A stretch of DNA of 47,796 bases, taken from Gemmatimonadota bacterium (GTDB lineage: Bacteria > Gemmatimonadota > Gemmatimonadetes > Longimicrobiales > Gaopeijiaceae). The DNA is taken from contig JACQVF010000102.1 of the NCBI GenBank assembly GCA_016209885.1, forward strand, positions 1-47,796, read 5' to 3'. Below are positions 26,004 through 34,531 of the stretch, one piece after another (position 1 is the first letter of the stretch; each line of letters opens with the position of its first letter). The notes under the pieces are model-generated. The model was not told where the DNA came from. It did not search any database and saw nothing but the letters and a program-made list of their open reading frames with translations. Position numbers and translations under genes: made by a program.

Positions 26004-28151
26004 CTATGGGTCCGGCTGTCCGCCGGCCGCCGGCCGAGCGCCGTAGAGCGCGGCGTAGAGCCGCGCGTTCTGCCGCACGACCTTCACGTACGCACGCGTC
26101 TCCGCAAAGGGGATGCGCTCCGCGAAGAGCTCCTCGTCCTGGTACTCGGGGTGGCTGCGCCAGCGCGCGAGGCGTCTGGGTCCGGCGTTGTACGCGGCCA
26201 GCGCGTCGGCGAGACGGCCGTCGTAGCGCCGGAGCAGGTCGGCGAGGAAGAGCGTGCCGAGGCGAATGTTCTCCTGGGGGCGCCTGAGCAGGCTCGGCTG
26301 GAAACGCTTGATTCCCGCGCGCCGGGCGAGGGCACGGCCCGTGGAGGGGCGGATCTGCATGAGGCCTACGGCACCGGCGGGGCTCACGGCCCCGGGGTTG
26401 AACATGGATTCCTGGCGGATGAGCCCGGCCACGAGATAGGGGTCGAGCCCGCGCTCACTCGACGCCCCGAGGATCTCCTCGCGGTAGGGGAACGGATAGA
26501 CGATCCGGAGCAGCCGCTCGTTCCACGCGCCTTCGAGGCGGCGGATCTCGCGCCCGAGCAGGATCCCCTCGGCGACGCGGCCGCGGGTGTGGAATCCCTC
26601 GGCGAAGGCGTAGAGTCCCCCGTCCTCGCGGGCGAAGTAGCGCTTCAGCCGCTCCAGTTCGTACGCCACCGCGTCTTCCAGGTCCAGCTCGTCCAGCAGC
26701 TCCAGGCGGGCAAAGGCACCGGTCACCCGGGTCTCGGCCCGCGGATCGGATACCGGAGCCGGCCGGAGCGTCGCCATCCACTCGAGGTCGCCCATGAGCT
26801 CCGCCGCCTGAACGCCGTAGTACGAGGCGGGTTCCTCCTGCCACGCGTCCTGGAGGCGCTGGCGCGCGAGCGCAGGCTCCCCGAGCTGTGAGTAGACGCG
26901 CGCCGCCCAATAGCTGGCCTGCTGATAACGCGGCCCGCTCGTGTGCGTGGCCCGGTAGCCGTCGAAGATCTCGAGGGCGGCGGCGTAATCCCCGCCGATG
27001 AAGGTGAGCCCACCGAGCCGCATGGCCGACTCGGCAGCGCGCTCCGGGTCCGAACCCGCGTCGATCACCCTGCGGTAGTAGGCGCCGGCGCTGTCCAGCC
27101 GGCCGGCATCGTGCTCCAGGTCGGCGAGCAGGAAGAGCGCCTCGGCGGCGGCCCGCTCGCGGGGGAACCGCTCGACGGTCCGCTCGTACATCCTGCGCGC
27201 CGCGGTCACGCGGCCGAGCCGCTGGCGCGCGCGCCCCACCAGGAGTAGCGCTTCCGCGGCGACGGCGGCGGGCGCGTCCTCCTCCGCGAGCGCCAGGAGC
27301 CGCCGTTCTGCGTCGGCGTAGCGCCGCGCCCGGAAGAGGGCCTGGCCAGCCTCCAGCCGTACCGCTGCCCGTTCCTCCGCTGAGCCCAGCCCGAGGCGCA
27401 GGTACGCATCCAGCGCCGTCACTCCACGCCGGACGTTCCCGTTCTGGATGTAGATGCGGCCGGCGCGCAGCCGTTCCTCCGCGCTCGCGCCCCGGAGTGC
27501 CTCCAGCATCCGGGCCGCCTCGGTGGCGCTGGTGGAGAGGGGCGCGGCGTCCACGGTTTGTCGCAGCGCCTCCCGTGCCGCCGCCGTATCGCCACCCGCG
27601 AGCCTGAGCTCCGCGACGCGCACCCACGCGTCGGCCCGGCCACCAGGGTCGTGGAGATACCAGCCCGCGTTCTCCGCCGCCGCCAGAGCGCCCACGGTGT
27701 CCCCGGCAGCCACGCGCGCTCTTGCCGTCGCGCGCCAGCCGCGCTCCCGCGCTAACCCAGGCTCCGTGGCCCAGAGGAGTTGCGTCACCGCCACGGTATC
27801 GCCCAGCCGCGACGCAGCGTCGGCGGCGAGGAGGTGGAGCCAGTCGCTGAGCCCGGGAAGGCCGGCAGCCGCCCGCTGGTACGCCTCGAGCGCCGCCTCG
27901 TGCTCGTTCCTCCGGGCATGCGCACGGGCGCCCTTCAGCTCCGCGAGCACAGTCGCGCCCGGCGTGTCCTGCGCCGCAAGCTCGAGATAGGCCGAGAACG
28001 GATCGCGTGAGCTTCCCCGTGCTCCCGAGGCCATCGCCAGGGAATCCCGCGCCTGCGCATCCGCCAATGGCACAGCCGGGTGACGGAGGTCCGCACCCAC
28101 CCCTGCCAGGCAGAGGAGGAGAACAGACAGGGCTGCAATCGCTCGCCGCAT
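26004..28151 (-). CDS. TPR-type lytic murein transglycosylase (Slt70-like)
   Basis: Periplasmic enzyme cleaving the MurNAc-GlcNAc bond in peptidoglycan with formation of 1,6-anhydroMurNAc. The 715-residue protein has a signal peptide (MRRAIAALSVLLLCLAGV), about 500 residues of alpha-helical TPR-like superhelix, then an SLT domain from about residue 560: the catalytic Glu581 in LIRQESMFNPGAVS, the GLMQIRPSTG motif and the AYNAGPRRLARW motif are all intact. The ATG at 28151 puts the signal peptide first. A TTG at 28259 has a better ribosome site (AGGAGG, 8 bases) but would bury the signal peptide behind 36 residues. Confidence 0.93.
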   Translation of the reverse strand: MRRAIAALSVLLLCLAGVGADLRHPAVPLADAQARDSLAMASGARGSSRDPFSAYLELAAQDTPGATVLAELKGARAHARRNEHEAALEAYQRAAAGLPGLSDWLHLLAADAASRLGDTVAVTQLLWATEPGLARERGWRATARARVAAGDTVGALAAAENAGWYLHDPGGRADAWVRVAELRLAGGDTAAAREALRQTVDAAPLSTSATEAARMLEALRGASAEERLRAGRIYIQNGNVRRGVTALDAYLRLGLGSAEERAAVRLEAGQALFRARRYADAERRLLALAEEDAPAAVAAEALLLVGRARQRLGRVTAARRMYERTVERFPRERAAAEALFLLADLEHDAGRLDSAGAYYRRVIDAGSDPERAAESAMRLGGLTFIGGDYAAALEIFDGYRATHTSGPRYQQASYWAARVYSQLGEPALARQRLQDAWQEEPASYYGVQAAELMGDLEWMATLRPAPVSDPRAETRVTGAFARLELLDELDLEDAVAYELERLKRYFAREDGGLYAFAEGFHTRGRVAEGILLGREIRRLEGAWNERLLRIVYPFPYREEILGASSERGLDPYLVAGLIRQESMFNPGAVSPAGAVGLMQIRPSTGRALARRAGIKRFQPSLLRRPQENIRLGTLFLADLLRRYDGRLADALAAYNAGPRRLARWRSHPEYQDEELFAERIPFAETRAYVKVVRQNARLYAALYGARPAAGGQPDP

Positions 28152-28526
28152 GGTCAGTCGCACACCGGAGAACCTGACGAGCACCGGACTCTGCTGGCCA
28201 ACGGGAACCGACTCGCCGGACCTTTGGCGCGAACCACCCACTACCGGACACCCGAGCAAGATCCGCGCCTCCTACGCCGGAGAAAACAGCTTCTTGTACT
28301 CGAACGACTTATGAGCTCACGTCGAGTCGCACGGGCTCGACCGGCAGGAATCGCCTTCGGGAATGTTGACCGAACTTAAGGACAAAAGTCCGCTCTGGCA
28401 AAGGGCTGGCGCGGAAGAGCCGCGAGATGCGCGACGCCCCCGCTCGGAGCTCGCCTCAGCCGTAGGTCGCGGCACACAGCGGCACGCCGCGCTGCGGCCG
28501 TGGGTCCCGGCAGGGTCCCGGCAGGG
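28152..28526. other. Intergenic region between the transglycosylase and glycan locus
   Basis: About 375 bp. On the minus strand two short frames end in protein-like sequence, ...RFLPVEPVRLDVSS and, in the next frame, ...KSFEYKKLFSPA with its TAG overlapping the AGGAGG before TTG 28259. These may be the frameshifted 3' end of a lost gene. A perfect inverted repeat GTCGAG-N9-CTCGAC stands at 28321-28341. No complete gene is supported. Confidence 0.4.
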
Positions 28527-29612
28527 CTAGAGCGCCGGCACCCACACCGTCACGGCGGCCCAGGACCGCGCCGGGTCGACGGTGTAGCGGGCGTCGCCCA
28601 TGTGGACAAGCTTCGCGTCTCGACGGCGCTCGATCTGGAAGAACGGGAAGCGCGCCCAGCTCAGGAAGTTCCGGCCATCGCGGACGCGAGTCGCCACCGC
28701 GATCGCCGGATCTGGAGCCGGCGGACGCTTCTCCACGGAGTAGCCTCCGGGCGCGAAGCGCGGGGCCGGCAGCCACGCGAAGCTGCCGAACTCGTAGCGA
28801 GCCCCGGTGTCGAGGAGGACGAGCCGCTGGAACGGGTTCGCGGGGACCGGCGACACCATCATCCGCTGGGCCGGCGGCAGCCCGCAATGGACCAGCTCCC
28901 GGGCGACGATGCGGCGGGCGGCGACGTTCGCGGCGAGCATCAGCGCGACATAGGCGCCCGTGACGGCGAGGGCGAGGCGAGCGGGCCGCCGCGGCTGCAC
29001 CTTTCGCTCGCCGACCCTCCTCCGTGTCGCGAACACGCCGGCGGTGAGCGCAAGCCAGACCCACGGGTCGATGATGAAGAGCGCGTCCCCATAGGACCAC
29101 CGCCCGGAGAACGGCATCAGGAACCGCATCCCGTAGGTGTTGAGGAAATCCAGCATCGGATGTGACCAGACGGAGAGCGCCGCCAGGACGAGCAGCCACG
29201 GGGCGCTCGCGATCGCGGGAGACCTTGGCCCCTCGGGCATGATGGAACCGGACGGCCCGGACGCCCCGGACGCCCCGGACGCCGCAGGCGCGGCACGCCC
29301 AGCAGCGCCGGCGGCATCGTGGTCCGCACCAGCATCGACGGCAGCGGGCATGGATCGCCTCCGGCGCTGCGTCTGGTCCCACAGGAGCATCGCGCCGGTG
29401 AGGACGAGCGGCAGGACCAGCATCGCCAGCACGCCGTGCGTCCAGCCGCGCCGGAAGCTCAGGGCCGTGACGTCGCCCCACGCGTAGGAGAGTACGTCGA
29501 TGTCCGCGAGGTTCGCGCCGACGAGGAGCGTGGTCATGCCCAGGGCCGTGCGGTCTTTCAGGCCGCACTCGCCGAGGGCGGCGCCCGTGAGCGTGTGCGT
29601 GATCGGGTCCAG
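28527..29612 (-). CDS. DUF457 / YdjM-like metal-dependent membrane hydrolase
   Basis: 361-residue integral membrane protein of the LexA-binding, inner-membrane-associated hydrolase group (DUF457). The N-terminus DPITHTLTGAALGE, the ANLADIDVL segment, FRRGWTHG and WSHPMLDFLNTYG show the conserved His/Asp residues assumed to bind metal. A low-complexity linker (GASGASGPSG) interrupts the middle. Start: CTG at 29612 is preferred, because it gives MDPITHTLTG, exactly how family members begin, and a perfect GGAGGTGA site lies 7 bases before it, overlapping the stop of the preceding gene. The first conventional in-frame start (ATG 29687) lies inside that gene without a site. Last gene of the glycan operon. 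Confidence 0.85.
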   Translation of the reverse strand: MDPITHTLTGAALGECGLKDRTALGMTTLLVGANLADIDVLSYAWGDVTALSFRRGWTHGVLAMLVLPLVLTGAMLLWDQTQRRRRSMPAAVDAGADHDAAGAAGRAAPAASGASGASGPSGSIMPEGPRSPAIASAPWLLVLAALSVWSHPMLDFLNTYGMRFLMPFSGRWSYGDALFIIDPWVWLALTAGVFATRRRVGERKVQPRRPARLALAVTGAYVALMLAANVAARRIVARELVHCGLPPAQRMMVSPVPANPFQRLVLLDTGARYEFGSFAWLPAPRFAPGGYSVEKRPPAPDPAIAVATRVRDGRNFLSWARFPFFQIERRRDAKLVHMGDARYTVDPARSWAAVTVWVPAL

Positions 29613-29616
29613 GACG

Positions 29617-30816
29617 TCACCTCCGTCTATTTCCGAGTCCGCCGCCCGCCGTGCCGGCTGCCGTGCCGGCCGCGGGATGCGCCGCATTCGCAGTGCCCCG
29701 CTGCTGCCCGACTCCGCGTCCGGCCAGCCGCTCGTAGAGCTCGAGCACCCGTCGCGTGGTCGAGTCCGCGTCCTCCCTCACGGCGCGAGCCTGGGCCGCC
29801 TCGGCGATGCGGAGGCGGCGCGCGTCGTCCGCGAGAAGCTCGACCACTGCGGTCGCCAGGGCTCGGTGGTCTCCCACCGCCACGGTGACGGCCGCCTCGG
29901 GCGCCCAGTCGGCCAGATGCCCGACACGCGTACCCACTGTGGGCACTCCGGCAACCGCTGCCTCGAGCGCCACGATCGGGTCCGCCTCGTGACGTGACGA
30001 GACGAGAAGCAGATGCGCTCGCTCCATGATCGGACGGAGCTGGGCATGCGGCAAAAAACCGTGGAACGTCACGCACGCCGCCAGGCTGAGTTCCGCCGCG
30101 AGCCGCTGCATCGCGCCGTTGAGAGTGTCATAGCCGACAATGTCGAGGTGGAAAGACACGCCCGAGTCGCGGAGCACGCGGGTCCCGAGCAACAGCGTAC
30201 GCTGGTCCTTCACCAGGTTGAGGCTCGCGACGTGCATGAGCCGTGCAGGTCGGTCGGGCTCTCGCGCCCGAGGCGCCGCGACCGGCCAGCGATCGAGGGC
30301 GACACCGAACGGCAACCGCTGCGCCGCGATTCCGAGCGCCCGAGCGCGCTCCGCCGCAGCGGTGCTGGGGACCGTGACGAGCGACGCGGCCGTGACGGCC
30401 TTTCTCAGCCACCAACGCCCGCGTCGGGTGAGACACAGTCCGTACCCTATCTCCGGTATCGCGGCCAGGTCGCCGCCGGTCAGATGAAGGAGCAACGGAC
30501 AGCCGAGGAGTCGTCGGGCCGCCGCCGCCACGATGCCGGACGGGTGGGCCCAGACCGCGTGAAGCATGTCGAGCGGGCGCCGGCGATGCTCGGCCCGCAG
30601 TGCGAGCACCGCCCGGAGCCGCCGCGGCCGGGCGCCGATATTGTGGACCTGCGCACCCAGCAGCGTGTAGCGGCTGGGCCGCGGTTCCTGCCGCAGCGCG
30701 AACACGTGCAGCTCGTGCACTCGTGCAATGCGCTCGATGAGCCACAGCAGAGAAGGGATGACGCGCTCGGTGCCGGTCCGGTCCACGCCGCCCGGGACGA
30801 TGAGTCCCACCTTCAT
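29617..30816 (-). CDS. Glycosyltransferase family 4 (operon copy 3)
   Basis: 399-residue GT-B glycosyltransferase, likely transferring a sugar from an NDP-sugar to a lipid-linked glycan at the cytoplasmic face. The N-terminal domain begins MKVGLIVPGGVDRTGTERV; the donor-binding half shows LMHVASLNLVKDQRTLLLG and the retaining GT4 E-x7-E-type motif RHEADPIVALEAAVAGVPTV. Both pieces are intact. Its ATG overlaps the preceding GT4 stop by 4 bases (ATGA) and its TGA forms part of the next gene's ribosome site. The last 30 residues are alanine/glycine-rich. Confidence 0.9.
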   Translation of the reverse strand: MKVGLIVPGGVDRTGTERVIPSLLWLIERIARVHELHVFALRQEPRPSRYTLLGAQVHNIGARPRRLRAVLALRAEHRRRPLDMLHAVWAHPSGIVAAAARRLLGCPLLLHLTGGDLAAIPEIGYGLCLTRRGRWWLRKAVTAASLVTVPSTAAAERARALGIAAQRLPFGVALDRWPVAAPRAREPDRPARLMHVASLNLVKDQRTLLLGTRVLRDSGVSFHLDIVGYDTLNGAMQRLAAELSLAACVTFHGFLPHAQLRPIMERAHLLLVSSRHEADPIVALEAAVAGVPTVGTRVGHLADWAPEAAVTVAVGDHRALATAVVELLADDARRLRIAEAAQARAVREDADSTTRRVLELYERLAGRGVGQQRGTANAAHPAAGTAAGTAGGGLGNRRR

Positions 30817-31955
30817 CGGCCACCGAGCACGGCTTCGTAGGCGGTCCGAAGCTGCACGCCAACAGCCTCGAAAGAAAGCTCACGCTCGAAGAAGTCACGC
30901 GCCGCGCGGCGCAGCACCGCCCGGTCGCGCCCAGACCACTCGATCAAGGCCCGGGCCATCGCGTCGGCGTCTCCCGGAGGGGAAAGTGCGCCCACGGCGC
31001 CGCCCCCGGTCATACGCCGAAACGATGGGATGTCTGTGACCAGCGGGGTAGTTCCGCAGGCGAGGGCCTCGAGCACCGCGTACCCGCTCCCCTCCCAGTG
31101 GCTGCCGAGCACCAGGAAGTCCGCCGCCCGGCACAGCTCCTCTACGGTCTCGTGCGGAACCGAGCCGAGAAGGTGCACCCTCGTTGCAAGCTGAGGCTCG
31201 GCCGCGAGCCGCTGGCGCACCCGTTCCAGCAGCGGCGCCTTCGAGTAGCAGCACCAGAGTTGCGGATCCGGAAGCGACGGGGCGGCCCGGCTCAATGCAT
31301 CGAGCACCATGAGCGGATCCTTGTTCGCATCGAGTCGGCCGATCCACAGAAGGCACGGATCGCCGTGGAGGCCAGTTCGCTCGCGTGCCGGCTGGATCTC
31401 CCCGGGCGTGAACCAGCTCGACGACTCTACTACCTCGAAAACCGGCAGATCGCAGCGGAGAACGCCGGCTTCGATGAACGGAGCTGCCTGCTCCCGGGCC
31501 GTGAACGCCACACCCGCGATGCGGGCGAGCCCCCAGCGGTGCAGTGGACGCCGCCACGGCCGCGGCACGCCGTCCCCGTGGTCCTGCACGAGGACCGGAA
31601 TGCGGGGAAGACTCGCCGTCACTAGCCGCGTCTGGACCGGAAATGACAAGCCTTGAAGGTGAATCGTGTCTGGCCCGAGCTCCGCGACCCGCTGGAGGAT
31701 CGTCCGGGAAGCTAGTCGAACCCGTCGTCCGAACGGCCAACCCGCCAGGCTCGCTTGCGGCACCGGGACGAACTGATAGGCGATACCGTTCCGCTCGATA
31801 TGCGCGGTCGCACACGACGCCTGAATCACCGTCACCCGCACGCCGGCGCCTAGAGCCGCCTCGGCCACGGCCGAGAGCGTGGGCCAGGCGTGGAGCAGTT
31901 CGTCCGGCGAGCGCCCCACGGCGTCCAGATAAAAGCTCAACTGGGCGACGTGCAC
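30813..31955 (-). CDS. Glycosyltransferase family 4 (operon copy 2)
   Basis: 380-residue GT-B enzyme. The acceptor domain opens HVAQLSFYLDAVGRSPDELL; the donor domain has LLWIGRLDANKDPLMVLDAL and the motif GSHWEGSGYAVLEALACGTT. The GTG at 31955 is the only in-frame start that places the first beta strand properly, with GAGG upstream; the frame is open to 32063 through codons that overlap the arylsulfotransferase gene end. The stop overlaps the next gene's ATG. Confidence 0.9.
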   Translation of the reverse strand: MHVAQLSFYLDAVGRSPDELLHAWPTLSAVAEAALGAGVRVTVIQASCATAHIERNGIAYQFVPVPQASLAGWPFGRRVRLASRTILQRVAELGPDTIHLQGLSFPVQTRLVTASLPRIPVLVQDHGDGVPRPWRRPLHRWGLARIAGVAFTAREQAAPFIEAGVLRCDLPVFEVVESSSWFTPGEIQPARERTGLHGDPCLLWIGRLDANKDPLMVLDALSRAAPSLPDPQLWCCYSKAPLLERVRQRLAAEPQLATRVHLLGSVPHETVEELCRAADFLVLGSHWEGSGYAVLEALACGTTPLVTDIPSFRRMTGGGAVGALSPPGDADAMARALIEWSGRDRAVLRRAARDFFERELSFEAVGVQLRTAYEAVLGGR

Positions 31956-32028
31956 GAACGCCTCGACCCTTGCCTCGTGCGCCTCGCCTCGAGCTTGCTT
32001 CGATGTACCGGTATAGTGATCAGATCCA

Positions 32029-33357
32029 TCACCGGCGTGACTCGACCACTTCTTTCTCTGCACCGATCGACGCGATCGGCTCGGCCCGGTACATGACCCG
32101 CGGACCGGTGACGATCAGCCGCCAGAGCACCTCGCCGCTTGGCGACACCTCGTAAACCTCCGTGGGCCCCGTCGAGCCATTCAGTCCCGCGCTCATTCCG
32201 AACGCGACGAGCGTATTGCCGTTGAGAAGCCGCCGTGCCGAGCTCACCGCGAACGCAAAGTTGTCCGGCTTTGGCCGCCATTCCCATACCTTGTGCGCTG
32301 TACCTAGGCCCAGCTCAAACTCCAACGCACGCGAGTAGTCGCCCTTTTCGAGACGGTTGTCGAACAGCACGACTCGCCCGGGCGAAATCTCGCGCGCCGT
32401 GTGCTGCCCGAAGAACTGTTCGCGCTCGTCAATGCCCATCGTCGGATTAACTCCCCCGAGACGCCACTCAATCGCCAGCCAATTCGGTGAGATGGAGATG
32501 ATCTGGTTGAGGTAATGCACGCTCAGAAGGACGTTGCTCCGTGGACCGATCGCCAGTGAGTTCGCATGCAGCCATTCTGTCCCGAAGCGAGTCCCCCGAT
32601 CCCTCACCACCGAAAGGTGCTCCCACGAGCTCCAGCGCTTGACCGTACTCCCCTCTTCCGGCGACCACTCCCAAATCGACTCACCCTTCACCCGTTTGCC
32701 CCTCACCTCCCGGGCGTCGAAGGCGATGAAGAGAAGCGAGTTCCGAGGCGTCGAGATCACATCGTGATGCATCTCGCGATGGGCGACGTCCTGCGGGAGC
32801 TCGTGCAGAACATCTCCGGCGACTGTAACCTCCACGAGGCCGCGGTCCTTGTCCATGAAGACGAAGTTGCCGTTCTGCCGACGCGTCATCCCGAACGGAA
32901 AGTCTCGGGTCCGCCAGAACCACACGACCTGGCCACCACCGTCGACGATCGCATACCCCTTGAAGCCCTCCGGGTCATACAGATGCAAGAGGACAAGCGG
33001 CATAGTCGGATTGCCCGACGCCGCAAAAGTCATCCGCGCGAGATCCGAGGGGAGCGGTCCCGTCTCGAAGCTGCCCGAGTGGGAGGTGCCTACCACGTCA
33101 TAGCGGTACGCGCGCTCCGCTCGAAGGCGGGAAAGCAGAATGTCGTGGGCCAAGGCCTGCGCAGATCTGACTTCCAGATCGGGCCCGGCGGCCGTTCCGT
33201 ATCGAACCGTCAAGGGCGCCGGCGATTGGAGCTCGACCTTGAGGGCGCGAACCAGCGGCCCGGCTTCGATGAGGTCGGTCGCCTGCACGATCGGCGACGG
33301 CGCATCCGTAACCGACGTGCATGCGACAAACAAAAGCGGCACCAGAAGCCGCCTCAT
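32029..33357 (-). CDS. Arylsulfotransferase-fold (ASST-like) lipoprotein
   Basis: 442 residues. N-terminus MRRLLVPLLFVACTS is a lipoprotein signal with Cys13 as the anchor. An immunoglobulin-like domain (about 30-110) precedes a six-bladed propeller of the arylsulfotransferase type: AIVDGGGQVVWFW, the HREMHHDV segment, EWLHANSLAI with downstream SVHYLNQIISI, GQHTAREISPGRVVLFDN and SPSGEVLWRL follow the family order. ASST enzymes transfer sulfate from a phenolic donor to an acceptor in the periplasm; many homologues are untested. Here, a surface-exposed lipoprotein among glycosyltransferases suggests modification of the glycan, but a structural role is equally possible. Starts as ATGA overlapping the hidden small gene. 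Confidence 0.82.
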   Translation of the reverse strand: MRRLLVPLLFVACTSVTDAPSPIVQATDLIEAGPLVRALKVELQSPAPLTVRYGTAAGPDLEVRSAQALAHDILLSRLRAERAYRYDVVGTSHSGSFETGPLPSDLARMTFAASGNPTMPLVLLHLYDPEGFKGYAIVDGGGQVVWFWRTRDFPFGMTRRQNGNFVFMDKDRGLVEVTVAGDVLHELPQDVAHREMHHDVISTPRNSLLFIAFDAREVRGKRVKGESIWEWSPEEGSTVKRWSSWEHLSVVRDRGTRFGTEWLHANSLAIGPRSNVLLSVHYLNQIISISPNWLAIEWRLGGVNPTMGIDEREQFFGQHTAREISPGRVVLFDNRLEKGDYSRALEFELGLGTAHKVWEWRPKPDNFAFAVSSARRLLNGNTLVAFGMSAGLNGSTGPTEVYEVSPSGEVLWRLIVTGPRVMYRAEPIASIGAEKEVVESRR

Positions 33358-33524
33358 GTGCCGCGTCCCTCGCCCCGCTGTGCGACGGCGACGGAGCGAG
33401 CGAGGATGACGACGCGGCGCACGGACCGCGCCAACCCGGAAGAGTGTCCTCGACCTCGCTGCCATCGAAGCGTGCTGCGGTTGAGTGCAGCGAACCGGTC
33501 CAAGTAGGGGTGCCAGAAGCTCAT
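33354..33524 (-). CDS. 56-residue basic protein overlapping both neighbours (ATGA/ATGA)
   Basis: An open frame of 57 codons whose ATG overlaps the stop of the HPr-kinase-like gene (ATGA at 33521-33524) and whose TGA overlaps the ATG of the arylsulfotransferase gene (ATGA at 33354-33357). It fills the whole gap between them. The protein begins MSFWHPYLDRF, an aromatic-rich start, and becomes strongly basic (about eleven arginines) with a hydrophobic stretch RVVILARSVAVA. Third-position G+C is about 75 percent, coding-like but slightly lower than neighbours. I recognise no family. The two overlaps in the same frame are the main argument that it is a real, translationally coupled gene; it might alternatively be a decayed remnant. 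Confidence 0.55.
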   Translation of the reverse strand: MSFWHPYLDRFAALNRSTLRWQRGRGHSSGLARSVRRVVILARSVAVAQRGEGRGT

Positions 33525-34531
33525 CGCACCTCGAGTTCGTCGAACATGGCTGCCAAAAGCGGCACCGCAGCCATCGGGTGCCCCGCCAGCCGCAGCCGCC
33601 AGCCGCCGCGCTCCGCAACCCCACGGATCGCGGGGCCGATCGTGTCTGTGAACTGGTCGAACCCCTCTTCCTCGGACTGGCCGAGCGTCCGCGCGATCTC
33701 AGCGGGCTCGACCGTCTCCAGATTGACCTTCGAGCCCGAGCGTTCGAGGACGCAGATACCTGCGTGATCGACCACGGGTCTCGGCGCCAGCGCGCCTGCC
33801 TGCGCCGCGTGCACCACAATCTTCTCCTTGCCGTTCGCCAGGAGCGTGGGCAGGCAGCCGGCCAGCTCCGGAAAGCATGTCGCGGCATCGAGCGGGAGGT
33901 GCACAAACCCCGGCATCCCCCAGATCCGGAGCCGCGACTCGAGCTGGAGGAACACGACGTCATCGGCAAGAAGGGCCAGGCCGCTCCGCAGCGCCGCATA
34001 GCACAGGGTGCTTTTGCCCGCGCCGCTGGGTCCCCAGAGGAGCAGGGCCGTCTCCCCGCGGACGAGCCCGGCGGCGTGGAATGGCTGCCGGTCGAGCTGG
34101 GTCAGCACGGCCAGCGTCAACGCCTCAAGGAGGCTGTAGCGAAAGTGGTCGCGATCCCTCACGAACGCGGGCGTCACGTACGCGATGGCCTCTCGGCGTG
34201 AAGGATCGGCGATGGCCACGCTTCCCGGCGTATGGATGATCACCCGCTGGTGATCCGGCTTCCGGTATTGGAGCGGCGCGTGGGCGCTCTCGCCCTCACT
34301 GCCCGGGTGCACCACTATGACCACGCGTACACCCAGAGGTGACACGAGCTCAGCCGCATTGGCCAGAACACGCCACGGATCGAACGCCTCTTCGGCCGCC
34401 TCCACGATACGCGGCGCGTTCGACTCGAAGCGCACGGGGATCCCGAGCACCGGAATCTCTGTGTAGTAATCGACGGGGACAGCTCGATACAGAGGATCCG
34501 GCGACGGAACGAAACGGACGGAGTCTTTCAC
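33521..34531 (-). CDS. HPr-kinase-like P-loop protein
   Basis: 336 residues. The C-terminal half is an HPr(Ser) kinase/phosphorylase-like domain: Walker A GPSGAGKST at 167-175, preceded by FHAAGLVRGETALLLW, and followed by the hallmark LLADDVVFL and WGMPGFVHLP. The HPr-specific catalytic loop cannot be recognised, so HPr itself is an unlikely substrate. Such kinases occur in exopolysaccharide loci and in RiPP (for example lasso peptide) clusters, where some phosphorylate the peptide. The N-terminal half (1-150) is unclassified. ATG overlaps the preceding GT4 stop by 4 bases. Confidence 0.85.
   Translation of the reverse strand: MKDSVRFVPSPDPLYRAVPVDYYTEIPVLGIPVRFESNAPRIVEAAEEAFDPWRVLANAAELVSPLGVRVVIVVHPGSEGESAHAPLQYRKPDHQRVIIHTPGSVAIADPSRREAIAYVTPAFVRDRDHFRYSLLEALTLAVLTQLDRQPFHAAGLVRGETALLLWGPSGAGKSTLCYAALRSGLALLADDVVFLQLESRLRIWGMPGFVHLPLDAATCFPELAGCLPTLLANGKEKIVVHAAQAGALAPRPVVDHAGICVLERSGSKVNLETVEPAEIARTLGQSEEEGFDQFTDTIGPAIRGVAERGGWRLRLAGHPMAAVPLLAAMFDELEVR

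Noticed and set aside
26455..28251. 598-codon frame antisense-shifted within the transglycosylase gene
   Set aside because: Same-strand shadow frame of the high-GC transglycosylase gene; glycine/arginine-rich and without domain.
29319..30840. Long plus-strand frames opposite the glycosyltransferases
   Set aside because: Antisense shadows typical of high-GC coding DNA; the minus-strand frames carry the conserved GT4 motifs.
31937..32031. 30-codon frame starting with TGATG at the ASST-like gene stop
   Set aside because: It overlaps the N-terminus of the next glycosyltransferase, has no recognisable content, and the glycosyltransferase start at GTG 31955 explains the region.
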